From Verrucomicrobia bacterium 12-59-8 (GTDB lineage Bacteria > Verrucomicrobiota > Verrucomicrobiae > Verrucomicrobiales > Verrucomicrobiaceae), in the NCBI GenBank assembly GCA_002279765.1, contig NCCR01000124.1:1-31436 (forward strand): 31,436 bases of DNA. The letters are read 5' to 3'. Positions within the stretch are counted from its first letter, which is position 1. Each line of letters opens with the position of its first letter. The translations under genes were made by a program, and so were the position numbers. The notes under the pieces are model-generated. The model was given only the letters and a program-made list of their open reading frames with translations. It made no database searches and was not told the origin of the DNA. This document shows, one piece after another, positions 15,439 through 25,820 of the stretch.

Positions 15439-16309
15439 GTCCGTTCAGGCCGCACCGCCTGCGACGCGCATCATCGACACGCACACGCATTTCTATGATC
15501 CCACCCGTCCCGGTGGCGTGCCGTGGCCAAAGCAAGGCTCGCCGTTGTACCGCACCGTACTGCCTGCGGACTGGCTCGCTGTGGCATCACCACATGGCAT
15601 CAAGGAAACTGTCGTCGTCGAAGCCAGCCTGCTCGTGGAGGACAACCAGTGGGTTCTCAATCTCGCCGCCAAGGAGAAGTGCATCGTGGGATTCGTCGGG
15701 CATCTCGATCCCGGCGCTGAATTCGCAGGCCACCTGAAGCGTTTCGCTGCCAATCCGATCTTTCGCGGGGTGCGCTGGAGTGGTGCGTTTTTGCAGGATG
15801 CGGCGAAACAGGAGTCCGTGCTCGCCGGAGCCAAAGCGCTGGCCAAGCACGGCCTGGAGCTCGATTTGAACGGCTCGCCCGCCTACCTGCCTCACGCCGC
15901 GAAACTCGCCGCTGACGTGCCCGACCTGCGCGTCCTCATCAATCACCTCGGAGCCTCGGGCGATCCCCAGTCCCTGCGGCCCGAATGGAAGGACAACATT
16001 CGTGCCGTGGCCAAACAGCCGAACACCTTCATGAAAGTCTCCGCCCTCGTCGAGCAGGTGAAATGCGAGTACGGAAAAGCCCCGCGCGACACATCCTACT
16101 ACCTCCCCATTCTCGACCACCTCTGGGAATGCTTCGGCCCGGACCGCCTCATCTACGGCAGCAACTGGCCCGTCTCTGACAAAGGCGCGACGTATGACGT
16201 CGTCTTCAAAGTCGTGGACGAGTACTTCCGCGGCAAAGGCCCGGAAGCCTGCGAGAAGTACTTCTGGAAGAATTCGAAGGCGGCGTATCGGTGGGTCGAA
16301 CGCGGCTGA
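15386..16309 (+). CDS. Tat-exported amidohydrolase, fuconolactonase-like
   Basis: The 307-residue amidohydrolase-2 family TIM-barrel is preceded by a twin-arginine signal (MNRRRFLQTTTAAALLH). The metal-binding HxH is H33-T-H35 in RIIDTHTHFYDP. The C-terminal GSNWPVSD with the catalytic-type aspartate is near residue 267 and is characteristic of L-fuconolactonase and related lactonases. Also visible are HLGASG and the RGVRWS segment. The likely activity is hydrolysis of a sugar lactone or similar ester in the periplasm; the substrate is unknown. I chose the ATG at 15386 because it begins the Tat signal, ignoring the longer upstream in-frame reading that merely shadows the toxin. Confidence 0.87.
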   Translation: MNRRRFLQTTTAAALLHESVQAAPPATRIIDTHTHFYDPTRPGGVPWPKQGSPLYRTVLPADWLAVASPHGIKETVVVEASLLVEDNQWVLNLAAKEKCIVGFVGHLDPGAEFAGHLKRFAANPIFRGVRWSGAFLQDAAKQESVLAGAKALAKHGLELDLNGSPAYLPHAAKLAADVPDLRVLINHLGASGDPQSLRPEWKDNIRAVAKQPNTFMKVSALVEQVKCEYGKAPRDTSYYLPILDHLWECFGPDRLIYGSNWPVSDKGATYDVVFKVVDEYFRGKGPEACEKYFWKNSKAAYRWVERG

Positions 16310-16370
16310 GTTCTGAAAAGCCCGGAGGGCTGACATAACAGGATCGCGTTTTCCGTAACGATTTCAACAT

Positions 16371-16560
16371 GTGGAACCGCGTAGCGGTGACACAAATCTC
16401 CGCGCATCCCAGCGCACGGTCTCCACCATCAAAACGCGCCTGAGAGCCCATCACGGTTTGTGTCACCGCTACGCGGTTCGACGGAGTTCGAAAGATATGG
16501 ATGGCACGGTTCCGTGGGTTGGCACCCACGGCTACGATTGTTTCACCGCTACGCGGTTCA
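16371..16560. repeat. REP cluster related to the RAYT element
   Basis: It has a plus-oriented hairpin unit ending in gacacaaatctccgc (16371-16403, matching 2259-2291 base for base over this stretch) and a minus-oriented copy at about 16455-16482. A central palindrome, ccgtgggttggcacccacgg (16512-16531), and a third inverted arm, caccgctacgcggttc (16544-16559), follow. No transposase is present. The last hairpin is of the accgc type, where the RAYT unit has agcgc. Confidence 0.9.
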
Positions 16561-16654
16561 GAAGTGCCTGGACGATTTCCGACGTCAGTTTTGATGCGAT
16601 GAATTGACCTCGGCAATGTTTGGTTCCTCATTCTGATTTCGTCATTTGTTTCCC

Positions 16655-17107
16655 ATGCGCCTCGTCCTCCAACGCGTCTCCTCCGCCTCTGTCACCGTCG
16701 ATGGCACCATCACCAGTCAGATCGGCGTGGGACTGATGATCCTCGCTGGCATCGAGCACGAAGACACGCTCGAAGATGCAACGTGGCTGGTGCAGAAGCT
16801 GACGCAGATGCGCATCTTTGGCGATGCGGAGGGCAAAATGAACCTCAGCGTGAAGGACATCGGCGGCGAGCTGCTGGTGGTGAGCCAGTTCACGCTGCAT
16901 GCCAGCACAAAAAAAGGCAACCGCCCCAGCTTCATCCGCGCAGCACGTCCTGAGACCGCCATTCCGCTTTACGAACAGTTTTTGACGCTGCTGGAAGCCG
17001 AGATGGGCAAGCCCGTGGCACGCGGCATCTTCGGTGCCGACATGAAGGTGGCGCTGGTCAACGACGGCCCAGTGACAATCTGCATGGACTCGCGGGCGCG
17101 GGAGTAA
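16655..17107 (+). CDS. dtd: D-aminoacyl-tRNA deacylase
   Basis: The 150-residue proofreading enzyme removes D-amino acids (classically D-tyrosine) and glycine from mischarged tRNA. The two active-site motifs are intact: SQFTLHA (77-83) and the Gly-cisPro motif in [11 protein letters not shown] (136-146). The N-terminus [17 protein letters not shown] and [20 protein letters not shown] are canonical. I start at the ATG at 16655, three codons inside the longest reading (TTG at 16646). It is convergent with an ECF sigma gene, and a shared hairpin lies between them. Confidence 0.96.
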   Translation: MRLVLQRVSSASVTVDGTITSQIGVGLMILAGIEHEDTLEDATWLVQKLTQMRIFGDAEGKMNLSVKDIGGELLVVSQFTLHASTKKGNRPSFIRAARPETAIPLYEQFLTLLEAEMGKPVARGIFGADMKVALVNDGPVTICMDSRARE

Positions 17108-17118
17108 CAAACGAAGAA

Positions 17119-17138
17119 GGGCGGACCGAAGTCCGCCC
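17119..17138. terminator. Bidirectional hairpin between dtd and the ECF sigma gene
   Basis: A perfect 8-bp GC-rich stem, gggcggac-cgaa-gtccgccc, with a four-base loop lies 11 bp after dtd and 32 bp after the minus-strand gene. The minus-strand side is followed by ttcttcgtttgtt, the better T-tract; on the plus strand it is followed by the weaker cctctcatt. Confidence 0.7.
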
Positions 17139-17170
17139 CTCTCATTGGGTTCTCAGGTTTTGGGGAAAGA

Positions 17171-17767
17171 TCAGGCCAGGCGAGGCTTGACCAGCGTTTC
17201 GAGGCGGTTCACGCCGCGACGGATACGAGCTTTGATTGTGCCAAGTGGCTCATGGAGACGCTCAGCCACCTCTGCCTGAGTCAGGCCGGTGAAGTAGGTC
17301 AGCTCGATGGCTTCTCGCTGATCCTGGGTCAGGCGGGACACGGCACTGTGGAGAATGGTGTCGCGCTCCTTGAACTCGAGGTTTTCATGGCCGGAGGGCT
17401 CAAACTCGAACTGGTCCTTCTTGTTCTCAGTCTCGAAATCGTCGTTGAGACGGGACCGGCGCTGTTTGGAGCGGATGCGGTCGATGGCACGATTGCGAGC
17501 CAGCGTCGTCAGCCAAGTCAGCGGCTTGCCTTTACGGGGTTCGTAGAGGTGGGCCTTGTTCCAGACCTGCACGAGGACTTCCTGCATGACGTCCTCGGTG
17601 TCGTGGTGGTCGTTCAAGACGTTGGAAATCGAGGCAAAAATGAGGCCGCTGTACTTCTTATAGAAAGTCTGGAAGCTGGCGGAGTCACGTTCCGAGATGC
17701 GCTTCAGGAGTCGAATGTCTTCGACGACATTGGGGTCAACCTCAGGGGAATTTTCAGTCATGTTCAT
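17171..17767 (-). CDS. ECF-type RNA polymerase sigma-70 factor
   Basis: Alternative sigma factor, 198 residues, that directs core polymerase to a specific promoter set. Region 2 (about residues 32-100) contains FYKKYSGLIFASISNVL, DTEDVMQEVLVQVW and LTWLTTLARNRAIDRIRSKQRR. A linker rich in Asn, Asp and Glu leads to region 4 (about 140-192) with LTQDQREAIELTYFTGLTQAEVAERLHEPLGTIKARIRRGVNRL. This resembles the SigK-like/general ECF type rather than the planctomycete-type second sigma at 21.5 kb. No anti-sigma gene is adjacent. The start at 17767 or the in-frame ATG at 17761 are both possible; neither has a strong ribosome site. Confidence 0.92.
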   Translation of the reverse strand: MNMTENSPEVDPNVVEDIRLLKRISERDSASFQTFYKKYSGLIFASISNVLNDHHDTEDVMQEVLVQVWNKAHLYEPRKGKPLTWLTTLARNRAIDRIRSKQRRSRLNDDFETENKKDQFEFEPSGHENLEFKERDTILHSAVSRLTQDQREAIELTYFTGLTQAEVAERLHEPLGTIKARIRRGVNRLETLVKPRLA

Positions 17768-17794
17768 GGTGATTGGGGGTACCTGACAATGGGG

Positions 17795-17868
17795 AATAAT
17801 TGCGACAAACGCCCTTTCGTCAAAGATTCGTTTCGGTTTTGTCTAATTTTTTATCGAATTTTGTCTAA
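17795..17868 (-). promoter_or_regulatory. Likely promoter region of the ECF sigma gene with a spaced direct repeat
   Basis: On the minus strand a TTGACG (17818-17823) lies 17 bp from ATTATT (17795-17800), a weak -35/-10 pair. Upstream of it the 10-mer ttagacaaaa occurs twice (plus-strand ttttgtctaa at 17837-17846 and 17859-17868). The two copies are 22 bp apart, start to start, about two helical turns. This could be an activator or operator site. The evidence is suggestive only. Confidence 0.35.
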
Positions 17869-18056
17869 CTTTTGAAGCCGCCACGACTGCGGGGCCACGT
17901 TAAGGTGTGACGAATCGGGCATGATTTTATTCCCGCAGCCTGAATGGCAGGACAGCGCCGGTGGTTTCGTGGAACACGTCATGGGCACGTATCTTCATCC
18001 GTCCCAGGCCAGAGTCCAGATGCAGAAAGATTCAAACTGGCCGCCTCTTCCGGCCT

Positions 18057-19538
18057 CTATTTGCCTTTCCTCTTGTTCGCACCCGGCTTGACCGGCACCC
18101 CGCGCCCGTTGGGCTTGGTGGGGTCATACTCGGCGTTTTCCGTCGGTATCAGGGCCCCCACGTCTTTTTGCCAGGCCTGCAGTTCGGCGAGCATGGCCTT
18201 CACCCGCTCTGACTCCTGGGCGGCCAGATTCTTGGTCTCGCTGAGATCGTCCTTCAGATTGAAGAGCTCCGGCTGCTCCTGCTCAAACCACTGGATCAGC
18301 TTCCAGTCGCCAAGGCGCATGGCCGCACCTGGGGCGCCGCCTTGGTTGCCGTAGTGGGGGTAGTGCCAGAAGAGCGGGCGCTCGGGCAGGCCCCCCTTGC
18401 CTTCCAGCAGGGGACGCAGGCTCAGGCCGTCGATCTTCGAGGTCGGCTTGGTGCCGGTCACATCTGCCAGCGTTGCGAAGTAGTCGGGGCTGCTCACTGG
18501 CGCGCCTACCTCCACACCCGGCTTCACCACGCCCGGCCAGCGCACGATGAGCGGTTCGCGGATGCCGCCCTCATACAGCCAGCCCTTGCCGCCACGCAGA
18601 GGCAGATTGGACGTGGGAGATCCCTCGCTGGTGCTCAGGCCGCCGTTATCCGAGGTGAAAATAATGATCGTTTTCTTCGCGAGTCCCAGCTCGTCCAGCT
18701 TCGCCAGCACCTTGCCCACGGCGGCGTCCATCGCCTCCACCATGCCTGCATACACCGCATGCTCCTGCACGAGGCGTACATCTCGCGGCTCCTCACGGCC
18801 AAACTTGGGCTCCAGCCCGAGTTTCTGGCGCTTGGCCTCATACTTCGCCTGCAAATCGGGACGCGACTGCAAGGGCGTATGCACAGAGTAGAACGAGAAA
18901 AAGGCAAAGAAGGGCTCGGCCTTGTGGGCTTCGATGAACTTGTTGGCCTCCGTGGCGAGTCTATCCGGCAGGTGCTCGCCGGGCGGGCCGTCGGGCAGGC
19001 GCGGATTGCCATAAGGCACGAAGTATTTGCCCGGACCATAGGGGCCGCCGCGATCTATGCCGCCCATGTTGACGTCGTAGCCCTGATTCTCCGGCCAGAA
19101 GCCCTCGGGGCCGAGATGCCACTTGCCCGCGAAAAAGGTGGCGTAGCCGGCGCTCTTCATCAGCTCTCCCAGCGTCACCTCTTCATGCGCGAGACGGTCC
19201 GAATACGGCGCTGGCAGCAGCAGGGTGTTGCGCTTCCACCCTTCCGGCTTCAGCGGCGCGCCGATGTAGTCGGTGATGCCCGTACGCTGGGGCCAGCGAC
19301 CCGTCTGCACGGCGGCGCGTGTGGGAGAGCAGACCGGGCAGGCGGCGTAGGCGTCCGTGAAACGTGCCCCTTCCTTGGCGAGGCCGTCAATATGGGGTGT
19401 CTCGTAAAAGGTGCTGCCATAGCAGCCCAGATCACGCTGGCCGAGATCATCGACGAGGAAGAAAACGACATTGGGCCGGTCGGCAGCATGCAACGAAGCG
19501 GTGAAGATGCCCAGGAGGAGCAGTGATTTCCAAAACAT
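18057..19538 (-). CDS. Exported formylglycine-dependent sulfatase (arylsulfatase A type)
   Basis: Type I sulfatase that hydrolyses sulfate esters, 493 residues from the ATG at 19538. That start is chosen because it opens a signal peptide (MFWKSLLLLGIFTASLHA). The Ca-binding VDDLG (30-34) is followed by the CSPTR motif with C70 to be converted to formylglycine (CxPxR), then GKWHLGPEGFWP (about 154) and SDNGG. The C-terminal HYPHYGNQGGAPGAAMRLGDWKLI is typical. Expected substrates are sulfated polysaccharides; no sulfatase-modifying enzyme is seen in the window. The first ATG of the longer reading (19664) would add a non-signal stretch. It is transcribed divergently from aspS. Confidence 0.94.
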   Translation of the reverse strand: MFWKSLLLLGIFTASLHAADRPNVVFFLVDDLGQRDLGCYGSTFYETPHIDGLAKEGARFTDAYAACPVCSPTRAAVQTGRWPQRTGITDYIGAPLKPEGWKRNTLLLPAPYSDRLAHEEVTLGELMKSAGYATFFAGKWHLGPEGFWPENQGYDVNMGGIDRGGPYGPGKYFVPYGNPRLPDGPPGEHLPDRLATEANKFIEAHKAEPFFAFFSFYSVHTPLQSRPDLQAKYEAKRQKLGLEPKFGREEPRDVRLVQEHAVYAGMVEAMDAAVGKVLAKLDELGLAKKTIIIFTSDNGGLSTSEGSPTSNLPLRGGKGWLYEGGIREPLIVRWPGVVKPGVEVGAPVSSPDYFATLADVTGTKPTSKIDGLSLRPLLEGKGGLPERPLFWHYPHYGNQGGAPGAAMRLGDWKLIQWFEQEQPELFNLKDDLSETKNLAAQESERVKAMLAELQAWQKDVGALIPTENAEYDPTKPNGRGVPVKPGANKRKGK

Positions 19539-19653
19539 GGCGGATAGGAACGAACCGCTCGACTCCGACCTTGCCCTAAAACCCCGGTTTTGGCCCTGCC
19601 TTCCCCCTTGCACGCAGGCCGAATCCGCCGACTCTACGCGCCCTTTTTCAGCC

Positions 19654-21422
<1,769 letters not shown>

Positions 21423-21447
21423 AGTTCTTTTGTTGCTGTGCAACGCG

Positions 21448-21478
21448 AAATCCCCTGTTCCGCAAGGACAGGGGATTT
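21448..21478. terminator. Bidirectional terminator between aspS and the second ECF sigma gene
   Basis: An 11-bp stem, aaatcccctgt / acaggggattt (21448-21458 and 21468-21478), with a nine-base loop. It is followed on the plus strand by a T-rich end (ggggattttt) and preceded by A-rich sequence for the minus strand. It lies about 25 bp after aspS, and the minus-strand stop codon begins immediately next to it. Confidence 0.85.
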
Positions 21479-22195
21479 TTACTTTCTCAGCGCCACCATC
21501 AGCGCATCCAGTTCCTCGCGCACCGTGTCCTCATCGCTGACCGTTTGCGCGATCTCTGCTTTCACGGCCTCACGAAATCGTTTCCGCAGGCGATGGATCG
21601 CCACTTTGACGGCCTCCATGCTCATGCCGAGTTTCGTGGCCGCATCCACTTGAGGTGTCGAATTGGCTTCCGCCGTCAGCCAAGGCTTCAGCGCATCAAA
21701 GTGCTCTGATTTGCCATCGTCACGCATATCAGTCTCCAGCCTGACGAGCGCACGCGCCAGCAACGTCAGCGCCCATTGGCGGTCAAAGGCCGCATCGGGT
21801 GCTTCGATGCGAGTGTCGGCGATTTGCAGGCCCGCCCCAGTCGTGTCGGACTCACCGTCGAGCACTGCATGGATCTGGCCACCGCCGCGCTTGGCCGCAT
21901 GATCATGATCGCGTTGATTGGCGGCAAAGCGTTTCAAGATCATGAGCAGGTAGCTGCGAAATTTCCCACGCAACGGATCAGCAGTGTCAATGGTCCCACC
22001 CGCAAGGAGCTTGGCGAAGAAGTCATGCGCCAGATCCCGCGCCACATCCTCCGCACGCCCATCACGCCGCAGAAACGCCACCACCGGCGCGTAGTAGGCC
22101 GCGCACAATTCGCTGAGCGCCGCCTTCGCCTGCGTGTCTTCGCCGCGCGAACGGGAGACGAGTGTCCAGCGGGTGTCGTGGAAGGAAGAGGTCAT
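21479..22195 (-). CDS. ECF-type sigma factor coupled to a Ser/Thr kinase
   Basis: The 238-residue sigma factor starts MTSSFHDTRWTLVSRSRG. The TRWTLV opening, AYYAPVVAFLRRDG, DLAHDFFAKLL and GKFRSYLLMILKRFAANQRDH belong to the sigma-2 region (about residues 20-100). Region 4 (about 165-215) ends in KLGMSMEAVKVAIHRLRKRF. This resembles the planctomycete/verrucomicrobial ECF type that is genetically linked to Ser/Thr kinases. The start codon overlaps the kinase stop codon as ATGA, so the two are translationally coupled. A role downstream of kinase signalling is inferred from linkage only. Confidence 0.88.
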   Translation of the reverse strand: MTSSFHDTRWTLVSRSRGEDTQAKAALSELCAAYYAPVVAFLRRDGRAEDVARDLAHDFFAKLLAGGTIDTADPLRGKFRSYLLMILKRFAANQRDHDHAAKRGGGQIHAVLDGESDTTGAGLQIADTRIEAPDAAFDRQWALTLLARALVRLETDMRDDGKSEHFDALKPWLTAEANSTPQVDAATKLGMSMEAVKVAIHRLRKRFREAVKAEIAQTVSDEDTVREELDALMVALRK

Positions 22196-24567
22196 GGCTG
22201 GGTAGGACCATTCGGCGAATAATACGAAAAGAGCATCTTCCCGATGATCTTGTCCCACGGCATGAAGAACTTTTCCGGACTGCTGCCGCGTTTCAGCTGC
22301 AGGCCTTTGGGTTCGACAGCGACAACCCGTGCGAGCCACGTCTGCCCGCTTTCATGCGCATAGGCGATGAGATCACCTGCGGCAAAGCCCGTGTTCAACC
22401 GCGATGCCAGCCACCGGCTGCCTTTGGCAACTCCCGGCTCGTTGCCATGAGGGATCGAATACGAGGCGCAGATGAAGGCTTTGATGAAGTAGCCCAGAAC
22501 CAGCGCCGGGAGAATCATTTCGATATTTCGTATGAGCCGATGAGGCTTGATGGCAGGACGCCCGACCGGATGCCTGTGCATCCACACCAGCGTGGACACC
22601 ACGGAGGCCGCCACCGCCACCAGCTTGAGTGTGATGGCGGCCCACGAGTAGGCGTCCTGATGGCGCGGTAGTTGATAAAAACCCGCGATGCCCGCTGCAA
22701 TGACTGCAAGCGACCAGCCAAAGAGATGCCTCCCAAAAACGGCGTTCACGTCATACCAGCGCTCGTCAGACAGGAAGGTCGAGGGAAGGCGCACGCCATA
22801 AAAGGAGTTCATTGGCACCAGACGCAGCCAGAGCGGCAGACTGAGTGCTGCAAGGACGCAGCCGACGATTTCGATCGCGGATGCTATGAATGTTTGCGCG
22901 GTCAGACCCGACTGGCCTGCATGGACCCAGTGGATGGTCATCCAGAGGAGAGCCAGGAACATCAGGATGGCAGCGGGAAGAAGCCAGAGCACGCGGGAGG
23001 GGCGCTCATGCCATGCGGTCGGACGTTGAGCACCGCCCTGCGCTTCAAATTCGAGCTGCCGGCGCGCCCACCACGGCATGAGCACGGATGGGATCATCAT
23101 TGGCAGCCAGATCCAGGAAGCCACTAAGCCGGTTTGATTGGTGAACCGCACCAGCCATAGCAGCAAGGGCGGCGCCTCTATGAGATTCCTCATCACATGA
23201 GGTGCATGCACCTGACCGCCCATGCCGCTAACCAGCGCATACACCTGCCCTCCATACGCATGCACACCTGCCGCGAAACCTCCCACAGCATCCCAGCCCA
23301 AGGCCAGGCCGCCTGCGGATAAAAAGCCCACGCTCAGGCCTCCATAAGCCAGCAGCAAGGCAAGGGCGAATCCACCCCAGGAGATGAGGCCAATGCTCAT
23401 GCCTCCGAGCGCACAAACACCGACGGCCATGCCGCCACAGGCGAACAAGCCACGCGCATAACCACCAAAGGCCACCACACCCACGGCACGGTCTCCGAAG
23501 GCAAAGAAGCCGCGCGCTGTGCGCTTGCGCCCCGTTGTGGGATCAATGCCTGAGGTGATGTGCAGCAGCGGCCAGCCAAGCAGTGTGCGCTTGGACTTGT
23601 ACTCAAAGCTGCTGAACCGCAGGGCCAGCGAGCGCCGCATCTGCGGCGGCATGGAGGCGATGCCTTCGATCTGCGTTTTGAACTCGCCCGCACTCTGCTG
23701 GCGCATGGCGCGATCTTTGGCCAGAGCACGGAAGACGACCTCGTCCATGTTGCCATTCACGGCGGATTTCTCCGAAGGCGCAGCAAAGCGGCCCAGCGGG
23801 AGCTCGCCGGTGAGCATCTCATAGAAGACCACGCCGAGGCTGTAGATGTCAGCGCGATGATCCACGCTGCCGGGCTTCTCGATCTGCTCCGGCGCCATGT
23901 AGGGCGCGGTGCCGAGCTTCGCACCGCTTTGCGTGAGCATCATACCACCATCGCCATTTTCATCGAGGATCTTGGCGATGCCGAAGTCGGCGATCTTCAC
24001 TCTGCCCTTCGCATCCAGCAGGATGTTTTCCGGTTTGATGTCGCGGTGCAGCACACCCTGGCTGTGGGCATACTGCAGCGCCTCACACATCACGGGGATG
24101 ATGGTCAGCGCCTGCTCCGGCGTGAAGCGACCGGCACGCATGGCCTGGCGCAGGTTCACGCCATCGACGTACTCCATGACGAGGAAGCAGAAGCCACCGC
24201 TCTCGCCAAAGTCATGCACGGTGACGATGTTCGGATGGCTGAGCCGTGCGAGCACGCGCCCCTCACGCGTGAAGCGCTCTGCGAAGCCCGGCGTGGCTGC
24301 GAGGGACTTGGGCAGCACCTTGAGCGCCACCATGCGGTCGAGCCTCGGCTGCCGCGCACGGAACACCGCGCTCATGCCGCCGTGGCCGATGAGATCTTGG
24401 ATTTCGAGATCAGGAAACGCGGCGGCGATTTCCGCCAGCGTGGGCAGGTCACGCTGGGTGAGCGGGAGCGTGTCGGCGCCGCCGTCCGTCGGCATGGCCG
24501 CAGCGGCCATCAGGTCGGCAGGGTTCAGTCCGTGGAAGGGATCGGATGAGGGCGTGGGAGTGTCCAT
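22192..24567 (-). CDS. Multidomain membrane Ser/Thr kinase: kinase, Gly-repeat, SdpI-like, S26-like
   Basis: The 791-residue protein has a Hanks-type kinase domain (about 55-320). Motifs are the Gly loop GHGGMSAVF (61-69), K83 in VALKVL, catalytic HRDIKPEN (174-181), DFG 194-196 and APE 225-227. Next come about nine tandem units of 9-10 residues (355-440) with the pattern GxxAxGGxAxG. Several membrane segments occur (around 465-500, 527-548, 558-585, 615-632, 640-662, 685-702). Residues 586-620 (NSFYGVRLPSTFLSDERWYDVN) resemble the SdpI family. The tail (702-780) resembles a signal-peptidase-I fold, but IPHGNEP stands where PSGSMxP should be, so the catalytic serine is absent. The start at 24567 follows from the ATG before MDTPTPSSDP. 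It is followed, with ATGA overlap, by the ECF sigma gene. Input signal unknown. Confidence 0.85.
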   Translation of the reverse strand: MDTPTPSSDPFHGLNPADLMAAAAMPTDGGADTLPLTQRDLPTLAEIAAAFPDLEIQDLIGHGGMSAVFRARQPRLDRMVALKVLPKSLAATPGFAERFTREGRVLARLSHPNIVTVHDFGESGGFCFLVMEYVDGVNLRQAMRAGRFTPEQALTIIPVMCEALQYAHSQGVLHRDIKPENILLDAKGRVKIADFGIAKILDENGDGGMMLTQSGAKLGTAPYMAPEQIEKPGSVDHRADIYSLGVVFYEMLTGELPLGRFAAPSEKSAVNGNMDEVVFRALAKDRAMRQQSAGEFKTQIEGIASMPPQMRRSLALRFSSFEYKSKRTLLGWPLLHITSGIDPTTGRKRTARGFFAFGDRAVGVVAFGGYARGLFACGGMAVGVCALGGMSIGLISWGGFALALLLAYGGLSVGFLSAGGLALGWDAVGGFAAGVHAYGGQVYALVSGMGGQVHAPHVMRNLIEAPPLLLWLVRFTNQTGLVASWIWLPMMIPSVLMPWWARRQLEFEAQGGAQRPTAWHERPSRVLWLLPAAILMFLALLWMTIHWVHAGQSGLTAQTFIASAIEIVGCVLAALSLPLWLRLVPMNSFYGVRLPSTFLSDERWYDVNAVFGRHLFGWSLAVIAAGIAGFYQLPRHQDAYSWAAITLKLVAVAASVVSTLVWMHRHPVGRPAIKPHRLIRNIEMILPALVLGYFIKAFICASYSIPHGNEPGVAKGSRWLASRLNTGFAAGDLIAYAHESGQTWLARVVAVEPKGLQLKRGSSPEKFFMPWDKIIGKMLFSYYSPNGPTQP

Positions 24568-24716
24568 GATACCGGCTGCATGGGGAAGATGGCGACGAAG
24601 GTTACACAAGATTATGCAGCCCAGGCCAGAAACTTCATTCCTAGGCATGGAATCCCTTCTTGCGAAAATGAGGCGGCACCGTCACAATCGCGGCCCAACC
24701 TCCCCAACCCGCAACC

Positions 24717-25820
24717 ATGCGCCTCCTCGCGCTACCCACCTTTTTCCTGCTTCTCATGTCGATCTCCGGTTCGTCAGTCGCTGCCAGCGTCGAATCTTCC
24801 GTTTGGGGAAAAACCCCGGCGGGTGAGGAAGTGAAGCTCTTCACGCTGCGAAATGGCAGCGGCATGGAAGCCAGGATCACCAACTGGGGCGGCTACATCG
24901 TCTCTCTGAAGGTGGCCGACAAAAAAGGTCAGTTCGCTGATGTCGTGCTCGGCTTTGACTCGCTAGACGGTTATCTTGGCAAAAACCCTTTCTTCGGCTG
25001 CATCACAGGGCGATATGCCAACCGCATCGGCCATGCCGTGTTCAAGCTTGATGGCGTGGAATACAAGGTGACGGCCAACTCCGGCAAGCATCAGCTCCAT
25101 GGCGGCAAGGAAGGCTTCGACAAAAAGCTCTGGTCAGCCAAAGAGATCCCGAATGGCGTGGCACTCAGCTACACGAGCCCCGATGGCGAGGAAGGCTACC
25201 CCGGCACGCTGAAGTGCCGCGTGACCTACACGCTCACCGAAGAGAACGGCCTACAGATCGACTACACGGCCACCACGGACAAGCCCACCGTCCTCAACTT
25301 GACGAACCACGCCTACTTCAATCTTTCCGGCGAAGGTAGCGGCGACATCCTCGGCCACGTGCTGACGATCCCGACGGATCAGATCACGGCCACCGATGAC
25401 GACCTCATCCCCACGGGAGAGATCGCCAGCATCAAGGGCACCCCGCTGGATTTCACCAACCCGCACACGATTGGCGAACGCATTGGCGCGGACTTCAAAC
25501 CGCTCATCCAGGGCATCGGCTATGATCACAACTACGTCCTCTCCGGCAGCGGCCTGAAGCTGGCCGCCACGGTCAAGGAGCCAACGAGCGGCCGCGTGAT
25601 GACCGTGCGCACCACCGAGCCCGGCGTGCAGCTTTACACCGGCAATCACCTCAACGGTGTGCCCGGCAAAGGCGGCCACATTTATGCAAAGCGTCATGGC
25701 TTCTGCCTCGAAACGCAGCATTATCCTGACAGTCCGAACCATCCTACCTTCCCTAGCGTGACCCTGCGCCCGGGTGAGACTTTCCAAAGCACCACGATTT
25801 ACCAGTTTTCCGCCGAGTGA
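24717..25820 (+). CDS. Exported aldose 1-epimerase (galactose mutarotase family)
   Basis: The 367-residue enzyme interconverts alpha and beta anomers of aldoses. It has a signal peptide (MRLLALPTFFLLLMSISGSSVAA), so it should act in the periplasm. Family motifs: GYIVSLKVADKKG, VVLGFDSLDGY, GRYANRIGHAVFKLDG, NSGKHQLHGGKEGF, the histidine in TNHAYFNLSG, IGYDHNYVL, and the C-terminal glutamate in GFCLETQHYPDSPNHPTFPS (catalytic base). All expected catalytic residues (His of HGG, His of TNHAYFN, Asp of DHN, Glu of ETQ) appear present. It is divergent from the kinase gene, and its stop codon overlaps the start of the PP2C gene (GTGA), so the two are probably cotranslated. Confidence 0.94.
   Translation: MRLLALPTFFLLLMSISGSSVAASVESSVWGKTPAGEEVKLFTLRNGSGMEARITNWGGYIVSLKVADKKGQFADVVLGFDSLDGYLGKNPFFGCITGRYANRIGHAVFKLDGVEYKVTANSGKHQLHGGKEGFDKKLWSAKEIPNGVALSYTSPDGEEGYPGTLKCRVTYTLTEENGLQIDYTATTDKPTVLNLTNHAYFNLSGEGSGDILGHVLTIPTDQITATDDDLIPTGEIASIKGTPLDFTNPHTIGERIGADFKPLIQGIGYDHNYVLSGSGLKLAATVKEPTSGRVMTVRTTEPGVQLYTGNHLNGVPGKGGHIYAKRHGFCLETQHYPDSPNHPTFPSVTLRPGETFQSTTIYQFSAE

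Noticed and set aside
16371..16560. CRISPR array
   Set aside because: Only a few repeats, in both orientations and with unequal spacing; they are REP hairpins matching those around the transposase.
18342..19526. Plus-strand frame of 394 codons opposite the sulfatase
   Set aside because: The minus strand encodes CSPTR and other sulfatase motifs; the plus frame is a shadow.
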